The translations under genes and the position numbers were made by a program. DNA of 64,000 bases from Candidatus Korobacter versatilis (GTDB taxonomy: Bacteria > Acidobacteriota > Terriglobia > Terriglobales > Acidobacteriaceae). The notes beneath the pieces are model-generated. The model was given only the letters and a program-made list of their open reading frames with translations, did not search any database and had not been told where the DNA came from. The stretch spans positions 496,001 to 560,000 of the forward strand of contig JACPNR010000004.1 of the NCBI GenBank assembly GCA_016185395.1, given 5' to 3'. The number at the start of each line of letters is the position of its first letter. Positions within the stretch are counted from its first letter, which is position 1. Positions 26,234-32,916 of the stretch are shown in pieces.

Positions 26234-27097
26234 GTGCGCCGCCTCATCATCAACGCCGACGACTTCGGACTAACCCCCGGCGTCAACCGCGCCGTCCTCG
26301 AAGGCCACACCCACGGCGTCATCACCTCGGCCACGCTCATGGCCAATGCCGCTTCCTTCGACGAAGCCGCCCTCCTCGCGCGCACCAACCGCTCGCTCCG
26401 CGTCGGCTGCCACACCGTTCTGCTCGACGGCTACCCCGTCGCGCCGCCCGCGAAAGTCCGGTCGCTGCTCGATGACGACCGCGAGTTCCACCGCAATCTC
26501 TCGACCTTCGCCCGCCTCGCCATCCGCGGCTCGTTCTCTCCCGGCGATATCGAGACCGAGGCCGCCGCGCAGTTCCGCAAGATAAAGGTCGCCGGCATCG
26601 CCGCCACCCACTTCGACTCTCACAAGCACGCGCACATGTTCCCGCACGTGCTCCGCCCGCTGCTGCGCGCCGCGCAGGCCGCCGGCATTCCCGCCGTACG
26701 CAATCCGTTCGCGCCCCTCAAGCCGCTCGCGTATGCGCATCTCTTCCGCCGCCCGCGTCTCTGGACGCGCTACGCCGAAGTCAAACTTCTACGCCATTAC
26801 GCGGCACAGTTCCGCCGCGCCGTCGCCGAGGCCGGTCTCGCCACCACCGACGGCACCTTCGGCATCCTCGTCACCGGCGCGCTCGACGAGCGCCTCTTCA
26901 ACGCCATCATCGGCTCCATCCCCGAGGGCACATGGGAGTTCGTCTGCCACCCCGGCTACAACGACGCCGCTCTCGGCAGCGTCCGCACCCGCCTCCGCGC
27001 CTCGCGCGAATCCGAGCTCCGCGTCCTCACCTCGCCGCGCGCCCGCGAGATCATTGCCAACCGCGGCATCCAGCTCATCTCCTTCGCCGACCTGTAA
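26234..27097 (+). CDS. YdjC/ChbG-HpnK family carbohydrate deacetylase
   Basis: Metal-dependent deacetylase-like enzyme of the beta/alpha-barrel polysaccharide-deacetylase type, 287 aa, GTG start. Motif INADDFGLTPGVNRAV supplies the Asp pair; THFDSHKHAHMFPHV supplies the His residues; EFVCHPGYND closes the site. The pattern is also that of HpnK of hopanoid gene clusters, but no hopanoid gene is adjacent. It lies 189 nt upstream of bshA on the same strand. Confidence 0.85.
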   Translation: MRRLIINADDFGLTPGVNRAVLEGHTHGVITSATLMANAASFDEAALLARTNRSLRVGCHTVLLDGYPVAPPAKVRSLLDDDREFHRNLSTFARLAIRGSFSPGDIETEAAAQFRKIKVAGIAATHFDSHKHAHMFPHVLRPLLRAAQAAGIPAVRNPFAPLKPLAYAHLFRRPRLWTRYAEVKLLRHYAAQFRRAVAEAGLATTDGTFGILVTGALDERLFNAIIGSIPEGTWEFVCHPGYNDAALGSVRTRLRASRESELRVLTSPRAREIIANRGIQLISFADL

Positions 27098-27121
27098 CGC
27101 TCACAGTCTCGACGGCCTCGA

Positions 27122-27232
27122 GCCTTTGAGCCCTCTGTGCTCCTCTGTGTCCCCTGTGTCTCTGTGGTAGGTTTTCACTCGGTACTCGGTACTCAGTACT
27201 CAGTACTCGGTACTCGGTACTTCTTCCCAACA
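27122..27232 (+). repeat. D element followed by six 7-bp tandem units
   Basis: CCTCTGTGTCCCCTGTGTCT/CTGTGGTAGG (D), then ACTCGGT/ACTCAGT repeated six times (about 27178-27220). The tandem array could vary in copy number. Located 60 nt before bshA. Confidence 0.85.
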
Positions 27233-27286
27233 ATCTGAATCCCCGCAGCGCCACGGTCATCCATTCACCAGCACCTTGATAAAGCG

Positions 27287-28429
27287 ATGAAGATCGGCAT
27301 CACCTGCTACCCCACCTACGGAGGCTCTGGCGTCGTCGCCACCGAGCTCGGCATGGAGCTCGCCGAGCGCGGCCACGAGGTGCATTTCATCACCTACAAG
27401 CAGCCCATCCGGCTCAACGCCCAGCATCCCAACATCCATTTTCACGAAGTCGACGTTTCCAATTACCCGCTCTTCGAGTACCCGCCTTACGACCTCGCGC
27501 TCGCTACCCGCATGGCGGAAGTCGCCGAACTGCACCAGCTCGATCTGCTCCACGTCCACTATGCCATCCCGCATTCGGTCTCCGCGATGCTCGCGCGCCA
27601 GATGCTCGCCGCCGCCACGCCCGCCCGCCACTTGCCTTTCGTCACCACGCTGCACGGCACGGACATCACCGTGGTCGGCGCCGACCGCTCCTACCTGCCC
27701 ATCACCCGCTACTCCATCGAGCAGTCCGACGGCGTTACCGCCATCTCCAGCTACCTGCGCGACGTCACCATCCGCGAGTTCGAGATCAACTACCCCATCG
27801 CGGTCGTCCCTAACTTCGTCAACTGCGACCTCTACCTGCGTTACGCCGACGCGAAGAAACTGCGGAAGGAATACGCCTCTGACGACGAACGCGTCGTCGT
27901 CCATCTCTCGAACTTCCGTCCCGTGAAGCGCATCCCCGACGTCATCGAGATCTTCGACCGCGTACAGAAAAAGCTGCCCGCCCGGCTCCTCATGATTGGC
28001 GATGGCCCTGACCGCTCGCAGGCCGAGTGGCTCACCCGCCGCAAGGGCATCCAGGACCGCGTCCACTTCCTCGGCAAGCAGAATGAGATCAACATGAAGC
28101 TCGGCATGGCCGACCTCATGCTCATGCCCAGCGAGCTCGAGTCTTTCGGATTGGCGGCCCTCGAAGCCATGGCGTGCGAAGTCCCCAGCGTCGCCACCAA
28201 CGTCGGCGGCGTGCCGGAAGTCATCGACCATGGTGTGACCGGATTCTTGGCAAACGTCGGGGACGTCGAGACCATGGCGCGTTACGCCATCGGCCTCCTG
28301 TCCGACGAGACCAAGCTGCGTGAGATGGGGAAAGCCGCGCGCCGCGCCGCGCAATCGCGCTTCTGCGCCTCGAAGATCATTCCGCAATACGAAGAGTTTT
28401 ACCGGACGGTGCTCGAGCGCGTCTCGTAG
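27287..28429 (+). CDS. bshA: N-acetyl-alpha-D-glucosaminyl L-malate synthase
   Basis: Glycosyltransferase family 4 enzyme of the first bacillithiol step (UDP-GlcNAc plus L-malate), 380 aa, normal length. Diagnostic N-terminus MKIGITCYPTYGGSGVVATE; also HVHYAIPHSVSA, TTLHGTDITVVG, the nucleotide-binding PNFVNCD and the ESFGLAALEAMACEVPSVAT motif (EX7E). bshB and bshC are not in the window. The 3' end overlaps the opposing kinase gene by 31 bp. Confidence 0.93.
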   Translation: MKIGITCYPTYGGSGVVATELGMELAERGHEVHFITYKQPIRLNAQHPNIHFHEVDVSNYPLFEYPPYDLALATRMAEVAELHQLDLLHVHYAIPHSVSAMLARQMLAAATPARHLPFVTTLHGTDITVVGADRSYLPITRYSIEQSDGVTAISSYLRDVTIREFEINYPIAVVPNFVNCDLYLRYADAKKLRKEYASDDERVVVHLSNFRPVKRIPDVIEIFDRVQKKLPARLLMIGDGPDRSQAEWLTRRKGIQDRVHFLGKQNEINMKLGMADLMLMPSELESFGLAALEAMACEVPSVATNVGGVPEVIDHGVTGFLANVGDVETMARYAIGLLSDETKLREMGKAARRAAQSRFCASKIIPQYEEFYRTVLERVS

Positions 28430-29763
28430 ATCACCGTCGCAGCGTTCGCCACCGGGCCCGAGTCGAGTTGCTCGAGCACCGGGAAATCCAACGTCACGCG
28501 CGTCCCGCCCTGCCCATCGCGCTCGCCGATGGTGAGCCCCGCACTCTCGCCGTAGAGGACCTTCAGCCGCTCCGCCACGTTCGCCATCCCGATGCCGCTC
28601 TGCGAGGTCGCCGCTGTCCCCGTCGGCGAGACGCCCACGCCGTCGTCTTCCACCTCGATCATCACGCGCTCGCCGCGCAAGCTCGACCGCACCGTGATGC
28701 TGCCGCCTTCCACCTTCGGCGCCAGGCCGTGCTTGATGGCGTTCTCCACGATGGGTTGCAGGATCATCGCCGGCACCACCACGTCGAGCGACGCCGGGTC
28801 CAGCTCCTTCGTCACCCGCAGTTTGTCCCGCCCGAAGCGCACGACTTCGATGTCCAGGTAGTCGTCGATGAACTCGACCTCCTCGCGCAACTGCACGAAC
28901 GCCTCATTCCGGCTCAGGATCCGCCGCAGGATGTTCGCCAGCTTCACGATCATGTCGCGCGCCGTCTCCGGGTCCACCCGCGTCAGCGACGAGATGGAGT
29001 TCAGCGTGTTGAACAGGAAGTGCGGGTTGATCTGGCTCTGCAGCGCTTCCATGCGCGCCATCAGCAGCAGCCGCTCCTGCTCTTCCAGCTTCATCTCGAT
29101 GCGCGTCAGGTTCCAGATCTTCAGCGGGATGGCCACCACCGCGATCGCCGTCGCGTACTCCGCCAGCGTCACCAGCCACTGCCCCGGCGGCGAGTCCAGG
29201 TAGAACAGCATTCCCGGGAACGACCTCCCGATCTGCTGCTGCGCGAACGTCAGCGCGATGATCACCAGGAAGAACGAGGTCTGCCAATCCAGCCGCGGCT
29301 TGCGGGTGTTGCGCTTGATCCAGCGATACACGCTGATGTCGAGGAACGGAGAGAACGACCATATCTCTTCGTGGTCGGTGGCAAAGTTCCGCAGCATCCC
29401 GCACAGGAACCCGACCGCCGCGAAGAACGGCGCCGCTAGATACTCATGATTGAACAGCGCTGGCGCGCCCACCAGCACGCCAAAGAGCGCGCCCGCCAGC
29501 GGCCCGCCCATCACGCCCATCAGCATCACGCTCTCGAACGAGATGTCCGCGGCGAGGAAGTTCTTCACGTTCTGCCGCACGATGATGCCCAGCCCGATCG
29601 GCACCGCCATGAACGTGATGAACCCGACCGTCTGCCCGAACGTGCGGTCCTCGCGGAACAGCAGCCGCTTGAACTCCTTCGACCGCCCCACGGCGCTCGC
29701 CACCGCTGCCGCCACGCCCAGCTTCACCAGCAGCGTGATCAGGATGAGTTTCTGGTCCATCAA
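28399..29763 (-). CDS. LytS/YehU-type membrane sensor histidine kinase
   Basis: 454 aa. The N-terminal half has about six to eight TM helices resembling the 5TM-LYT sensor (VMGGPLAGALFGVLVGAPALF). Phosphoacceptor box LQSQINPHFLFNTLNSIS, N box ILQPIVENAIKHGL and G box GGSITVRSS...VEDDGVGV are present. The partner LytTR regulator is not adjacent, which is unusual for this kinase class. Two Met codons at the start. Confidence 0.92.
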   Translation of the reverse strand: MMDQKLILITLLVKLGVAAAVASAVGRSKEFKRLLFREDRTFGQTVGFITFMAVPIGLGIIVRQNVKNFLAADISFESVMLMGVMGGPLAGALFGVLVGAPALFNHEYLAAPFFAAVGFLCGMLRNFATDHEEIWSFSPFLDISVYRWIKRNTRKPRLDWQTSFFLVIIALTFAQQQIGRSFPGMLFYLDSPPGQWLVTLAEYATAIAVVAIPLKIWNLTRIEMKLEEQERLLLMARMEALQSQINPHFLFNTLNSISSLTRVDPETARDMIVKLANILRRILSRNEAFVQLREEVEFIDDYLDIEVVRFGRDKLRVTKELDPASLDVVVPAMILQPIVENAIKHGLAPKVEGGSITVRSSLRGERVMIEVEDDGVGVSPTGTAATSQSGIGMANVAERLKVLYGESAGLTIGERDGQGGTRVTLDFPVLEQLDSGPVANAATVIYETRSSTVR

Positions 29764-29790
29764 GCAGACTCTAGCATCAACCCAACAAAC

Positions 29791-30029
29791 ATTGTCATTC
29801 CGAGCGAGCGCGACCGAGCGCGCAGGCGAAGGAGCATGACTCGAGGAACCTCTCTAGTGCCTACCGTCTTCCGTGAGCCCCTTGGTGCGCCTTTCCTTCG
29901 TGCTCTTCGTGTGAACGCCTTTCGGCCGGGTTTTTCTAGCTCCCCCTCCGTGTCTCCGGCCTCCGTGGCGGGTGTTGCCTTTCGGACCCGGTTTCAGCCA
30001 ACGACCAAAGACCAGCGACCACCGACTGT
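29791..30029 (+). repeat. C-D-E mosaic repeat upstream of ribA
   Basis: TTGTCATTCCGAGCGAGCGC with self-complementary core and CGAGGAACCTCTCTAG (C); CCTTCGTGCTCTTCGTGTG and CTCCGTGTCTCCGGCCTCCG (D); CAACGACCAAAGACCAGCGA (E-like). It ends directly at the ribA -10 hexamer. Confidence 0.8.
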
Positions 30030-30030
30030 C

Positions 30031-30036
30031 TATAAT
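30031..30036 (+). promoter_or_regulatory. TATAAT -10 element 5 nt before ribA
   Basis: Exact TATAAT followed by CAGAC then ATG 30042. With normal spacing transcription starts on the ATG, giving a leaderless mRNA. Confidence 0.6.
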
Positions 30037-30041
30037 CAGAC

Positions 30042-30626
30042 ATGCTCAAGAAGATCGCCGAGGCCGACTTCCCCACCCGCTGGGGACACTTTCGCATTCA
30101 CGGCTTTGAAGCGGCGAACAAAGAGACCGCGGTTGCGCTGACCCTGGGCGACCTCACCAAGGCCGCGCCGCTCGTCCGCATCCACTCGCAGTGCCTCACC
30201 GGAGACGTCTTCGGCTCGCTCCGCTGCGATTGCCGCCAGCAACTCGAGCTCGCGCTTTCCGCCATCGCCGCCGCCGGCGCCGGCGTCCTCGTCTACGAAC
30301 AGCAGGAAGGCCGCGGCATCGGACTCATGGCTAAACTCCAGGCATACGAGCTGCAAGATAAGGGACGCGACACCGTCCAAGCCAACGAAGACCTCGGCTT
30401 CAAAGCCGACGAACGCCTCTTCGCCCTCCCCGCCGAGATCCTGAAATCACTCGGACTGAAGCAGGTCCGCCTGCTCTCGAATAATCCGGACAAGGTCGCC
30501 GCGCTCGAACGCGCCGGAGTCAAGGTCGCAGAGCGTGTCCCCTGCGAGGTCGAAGCCCACTCCGCCTCCGAGAACTACCTCAAGACCAAAAAAGAGAAGT
30601 TGGGTCACCTCTTTACGACTCGCTAG
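30042..30626 (+). CDS. ribA: GTP cyclohydrolase II
   Basis: First committed step of riboflavin synthesis, 194 aa, the stand-alone RibA type without a RibB domain. Zinc cysteines in CLTGDVFGSLRCDC, active-site motifs YEQQEGRGIGLMAKLQAY and GFKADER. The C-terminus NYLKTKKEKLGHLF is typical. No FMN riboswitch is visible; other rib genes are elsewhere. Confidence 0.95.
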   Translation: MLKKIAEADFPTRWGHFRIHGFEAANKETAVALTLGDLTKAAPLVRIHSQCLTGDVFGSLRCDCRQQLELALSAIAAAGAGVLVYEQQEGRGIGLMAKLQAYELQDKGRDTVQANEDLGFKADERLFALPAEILKSLGLKQVRLLSNNPDKVAALERAGVKVAERVPCEVEAHSASENYLKTKKEKLGHLFTTR

Positions 30627-30649
30627 GCTCCAGGCCCGAAGCGCCGGTC

Positions 30650-30722
30650 GCCAATCGCCCAGGGCGGAAGCCCTGGGTAAAAGGAACCCCAAAGATCGAG
30701 CCCGCTTTAGCGGGCGACACTT
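30650..30722 (+). repeat. F-type hairpin pair between convergent genes
   Basis: CCCAGGGC-GGAA-GCCCTGGG, then GAGCCCGC-TTTA-GCGGGCGACA. The second hairpin recurs at 48620. May act as a bidirectional transcription barrier. Confidence 0.75.
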
Positions 30723-30738
30723 TCTGTTGCCCGCAGCT

Positions 30739-31593
30739 TCAAAACATCCTCTCCATCTCTCGCCTCCGTCCCACCGGCAGCCTCCCCATCGCCCCTCTCG
30801 CCAGCGCCCGATAAACCTCCAACGCCCCTGGCACTTTCCGCAAGTCCTTCAAGTGACGCTTCACCGTCACCAGGTCGCCGCGCCGCATCGGACCGCTGAA
30901 CGCCGCCGCCGCCCCATCGCGCAGATAGTTGAACAGCGTCCGCTGCAATATCGCGCGCATCACCTTGCGTGTCTGCGCCGCCGACAGCCCTGCGGCCCGG
31001 CCCACCTGCTCCGCCTCACTCAGCAGCATCACCAGCAGCGGCGACGAGAACGATCCCAGCGCGTGATACAGCGGCTTATTCTGCTTCCGAATGGCGAACG
31101 CCTCCCCGCCAAGGCCCGCAACGATCCCCCGCGCTGCACCCACCGCGCGAGCGTCGCCCTCCACCGCGAACGTCAGCCCGCGCAACTTCACCCTCGCAGT
31201 GCCCACGAACGTCATCATCGGGTGCACCGACGCCACGCTCGCCCCACGCGCCTTCAACGCCCGCAACTCGTCACTGCCCAGCGCGCCGCTGGAATGCAGC
31301 GCGACCTTCCCACGCCAGTCGTCGCTCTTCGCCAACCGGCGCGCCACCTGCGCAATCGCAGAATCGCTGACACACAACCAGATCACGTCCGCGTCCAGCT
31401 TCGCGTCGGCAAATCCCACCGCCCGCGCTCCTGCACTTCGCGCCACCGCGCGCGTCCGCGCGCGCGAAGTCTTGCCTTCGCGCCCCACGACCTCGCGCAC
31501 GCGATACCGCGCCGCGCGCAGCGCCGGCGCCAGCGCACGCGCCAGATTCCCCGCGCCAATGATCGTCACGCTCGGCCTGGCTCCCCTACTCAT
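30739..31593 (-). CDS. Rossmann-like and DUF2520 domain oxidoreductase
   Basis: 284 aa. N-terminal Rossmann fold with VTIIGAGNLARALAPAL; the middle IWLCVSDSAIAQVA and VALHSSGALGSDEL are typical of the Rossmann-like/DUF2520 pair distantly related to NADP-dependent reductases such as ProC. C-terminal helical dimerisation domain with ALGSFSSPLLVMLL. Very Arg/Ala-rich N-terminal third. Substrate unknown; not part of an obvious operon. Confidence 0.8.
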   Translation of the reverse strand: MSRGARPSVTIIGAGNLARALAPALRAARYRVREVVGREGKTSRARTRAVARSAGARAVGFADAKLDADVIWLCVSDSAIAQVARRLAKSDDWRGKVALHSSGALGSDELRALKARGASVASVHPMMTFVGTARVKLRGLTFAVEGDARAVGAARGIVAGLGGEAFAIRKQNKPLYHALGSFSSPLLVMLLSEAEQVGRAAGLSAAQTRKVMRAILQRTLFNYLRDGAAAAFSGPMRRGDLVTVKRHLKDLRKVPGALEVYRALARGAMGRLPVGRRREMERMF

Positions 31594-31697
31594 TCGCGGA
31601 CGATACTAACTTGTCCTTTGTTCTTTGTCCTTTTCCTTCTTCCGTTCTTCTCTGCGTCCTCCGCGTCCTCGGCGGTTGTCATTTCGCCGCGCGCCAC

Positions 31698-31703
31698 TAT
31701 AGT
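31698..31703 (+). promoter_or_regulatory. TATAGT -10-like element 9 nt before NUDIX gene
   Basis: TATAGT with ATG at 31713; no Shine-Dalgarno. Preceded by D-like CTCTGCGTCCTCCGCGTCCT at 31650. Confidence 0.45.
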
Positions 31704-31712
31704 GATGTGGCC

Positions 31713-32249
31713 ATGCCGAAAGCCCGCATCCTCTCCCGCCGCACCCTCTTCCGCGGCAAAGTCTTCTCCGTCACCACCGAACTCGTCCGCGAGCCCAACG
31801 GCATCACCGCGCGGCGCGACGTCATCCACCACCCCGGCTCCGTCGTCATTCTGGCCGTCGACCACAAGAAGCGGGCCCTGCTCGAGCGCCAGTTCCGCCA
31901 CGCCGCCGGCAAGTATCTCTGGGAGCTTCCCGCCGGACGCATCGATACCGGCGAATCCGCGCTCGCCGCCGCCAAGCGCGAGCTGCGCGAAGAGACGGGA
32001 TACACCGCGCGCCGCTGGCGCCGCCTCCTCTTCTATTACGCCAGTCCCGGCTTCCTCTCCGAGACCATGGCCGTCTACCTCGCCGAATCCCTCACCGCCG
32101 GCCGCGCCACTCCGGAAGCCGACGAATCCATCGCGACGCGCTTCTTCCCTATCGCTCCGCTCGTCCGCGCCGCCGCCGCCGGCAGACTCGAGGACGGCAA
32201 GACTATCTCCGCCGTCCTTGCCTACGCCGCCCGTCGCCAGCGGGACTAA
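31713..32249 (+). CDS. NUDIX hydrolase (ADP-ribose pyrophosphatase type)
   Basis: Cleaves nucleoside diphosphate sugars, likely ADP-ribose, 178 aa from ATG 31713; an open frame from 31611 is repeat-derived. Complete Nudix box GRIDTGESALAAAKRELREE followed by TGY. A proline-containing region after the box (YYASPGFLSETMAVYLAE) matches the NudF subgroup. Confidence 0.9.
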   Translation: MPKARILSRRTLFRGKVFSVTTELVREPNGITARRDVIHHPGSVVILAVDHKKRALLERQFRHAAGKYLWELPAGRIDTGESALAAAKRELREETGYTARRWRRLLFYYASPGFLSETMAVYLAESLTAGRATPEADESIATRFFPIAPLVRAAAAGRLEDGKTISAVLAYAARRQRD

Positions 32250-32328
32250 GGCGCATACTTCCTGCTACCTAGTCCCGCCGAAGTCACTCCGAACCTCTAT
32301 TCTTGCCCCTTTCCGCATGTTTACTATC

Positions 32329-32357
32329 TTGACAACTTCGCCGCGCGATAAGAGAAT
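32329..32357 (+). promoter_or_regulatory. promoter of the cold-shock gene
   Basis: TTGACA (32329-32334), 17-nt spacer, GAGAAT (32352-32357). It implies a leader of about 160 nt before the cold-shock start. Confidence 0.6.
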
Positions 32358-32363
32358 AACGAC

Positions 32364-32526
32364 AACGCTCTTAACAGTCCCAGGTCCCCTACCGGCCCCA
32401 TCTTGAGCAGGACTCTCCTTCTCTCAAGCCCAGGTCTTCGGGCGTCCCCAAAATTGTGAGGAGCAACGCACGTGCACCGCGTTGTCTGTTCTGTTCCCGG
32501 GCCCCGGTGCGGGAGGAAGAAAGCAA
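32364..32526 (+). promoter_or_regulatory. long 5' leader of cold-shock mRNA
   Basis: About 160 nt between the predicted transcript start and GTG 32527, with potential pairing between GCACCG (near 32473) and CGGTGC (near 32508) just before the GGAGGAAGAA Shine-Dalgarno. Long structured leaders are known thermosensors of cspA-type genes; here this is inference. Confidence 0.5.
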
Positions 32527-32781
32527 GTGGCAAGACTGAAGGGCAAAGTGAAGTGGTTCAACAACGCCAAGGGTTACGGATTCATCGGCCGTGAGGATGG
32601 CTCACCCGACGTCTTCGTGCACTACAGCTCCATCCAATCCGAAGGCTACAAGAGCTTGCAGGAAGGCGACGATGTGGAATTCGAGATCGCCCAGGGCGCG
32701 AAAGGCCCGCAAGCAGAGAACGTGGTGAGACTCGACGGCGAACAGAGCAGCGGCGCCGGTCCGCAGAGCGCCGCCCAGTAG
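32527..32781 (+). CDS. cold-shock domain protein (CspA family)
   Basis: 84-aa RNA chaperone. GTG 32527 with GGAGGAAGAA upstream gives [20 protein letters not shown]; a longer frame starts within the leader. RNP1 KGYGFIG and RNP2 VFVHY are intact. The 17-residue C-terminal tail is Gly/Ser/Gln-rich ([14 protein letters not shown]). Confidence 0.95.
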   Translation: MARLKGKVKWFNNAKGYGFIGREDGSPDVFVHYSSIQSEGYKSLQEGDDVEFEIAQGAKGPQAENVVRLDGEQSSGAGPQSAAQ

Positions 32782-32823
32782 TCCACCACAACGAACCATT
32801 TGCGCCGACTTTGCAGCGCACGA

Positions 32824-32853
32824 ACCTGGCTCCCGTAGCCGGGTTTTTATTTT
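32824..32853 (+). terminator. terminator after the cold-shock gene
   Basis: ACCTGGCT / AGCCGGGT stem (one G-T pair) with loop CCCGT, followed by TTTTTATTTT. Confidence 0.9.
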
Positions 32854-32901
32854 CCGGAACATATGGGTGGGCGCCGGCGACCTCGCCGGCGCGCCAACAT
32901 T

Positions 32902-32907
32902 TACAAT
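32902..32907 (+). promoter_or_regulatory. TACAAT -10-like element 9 nt before polX
   Basis: TACAAT, then GTG 32917 with no Shine-Dalgarno. Confidence 0.45.
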
Positions 32908-32916
32908 CTCACTCGC

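Noticed and set aside
26234-27097. Hopanoid gene hpnK
   Set aside because: The family match is real, but no hopanoid gene is in the window, so only the broader YdjC/ChbG-HpnK deacetylase call is justified.
27178-27220. CRISPR-like array
   Set aside because: The units are 7 bp and contiguous, with no spacers, no 23-40 bp repeats and no cas genes in the window.
30042-30626. FMN riboswitch upstream of ribA
   Set aside because: The upstream DNA is repeat mosaic ending in a -10 hexamer 5 nt from the ATG, leaving no room for an aptamer.
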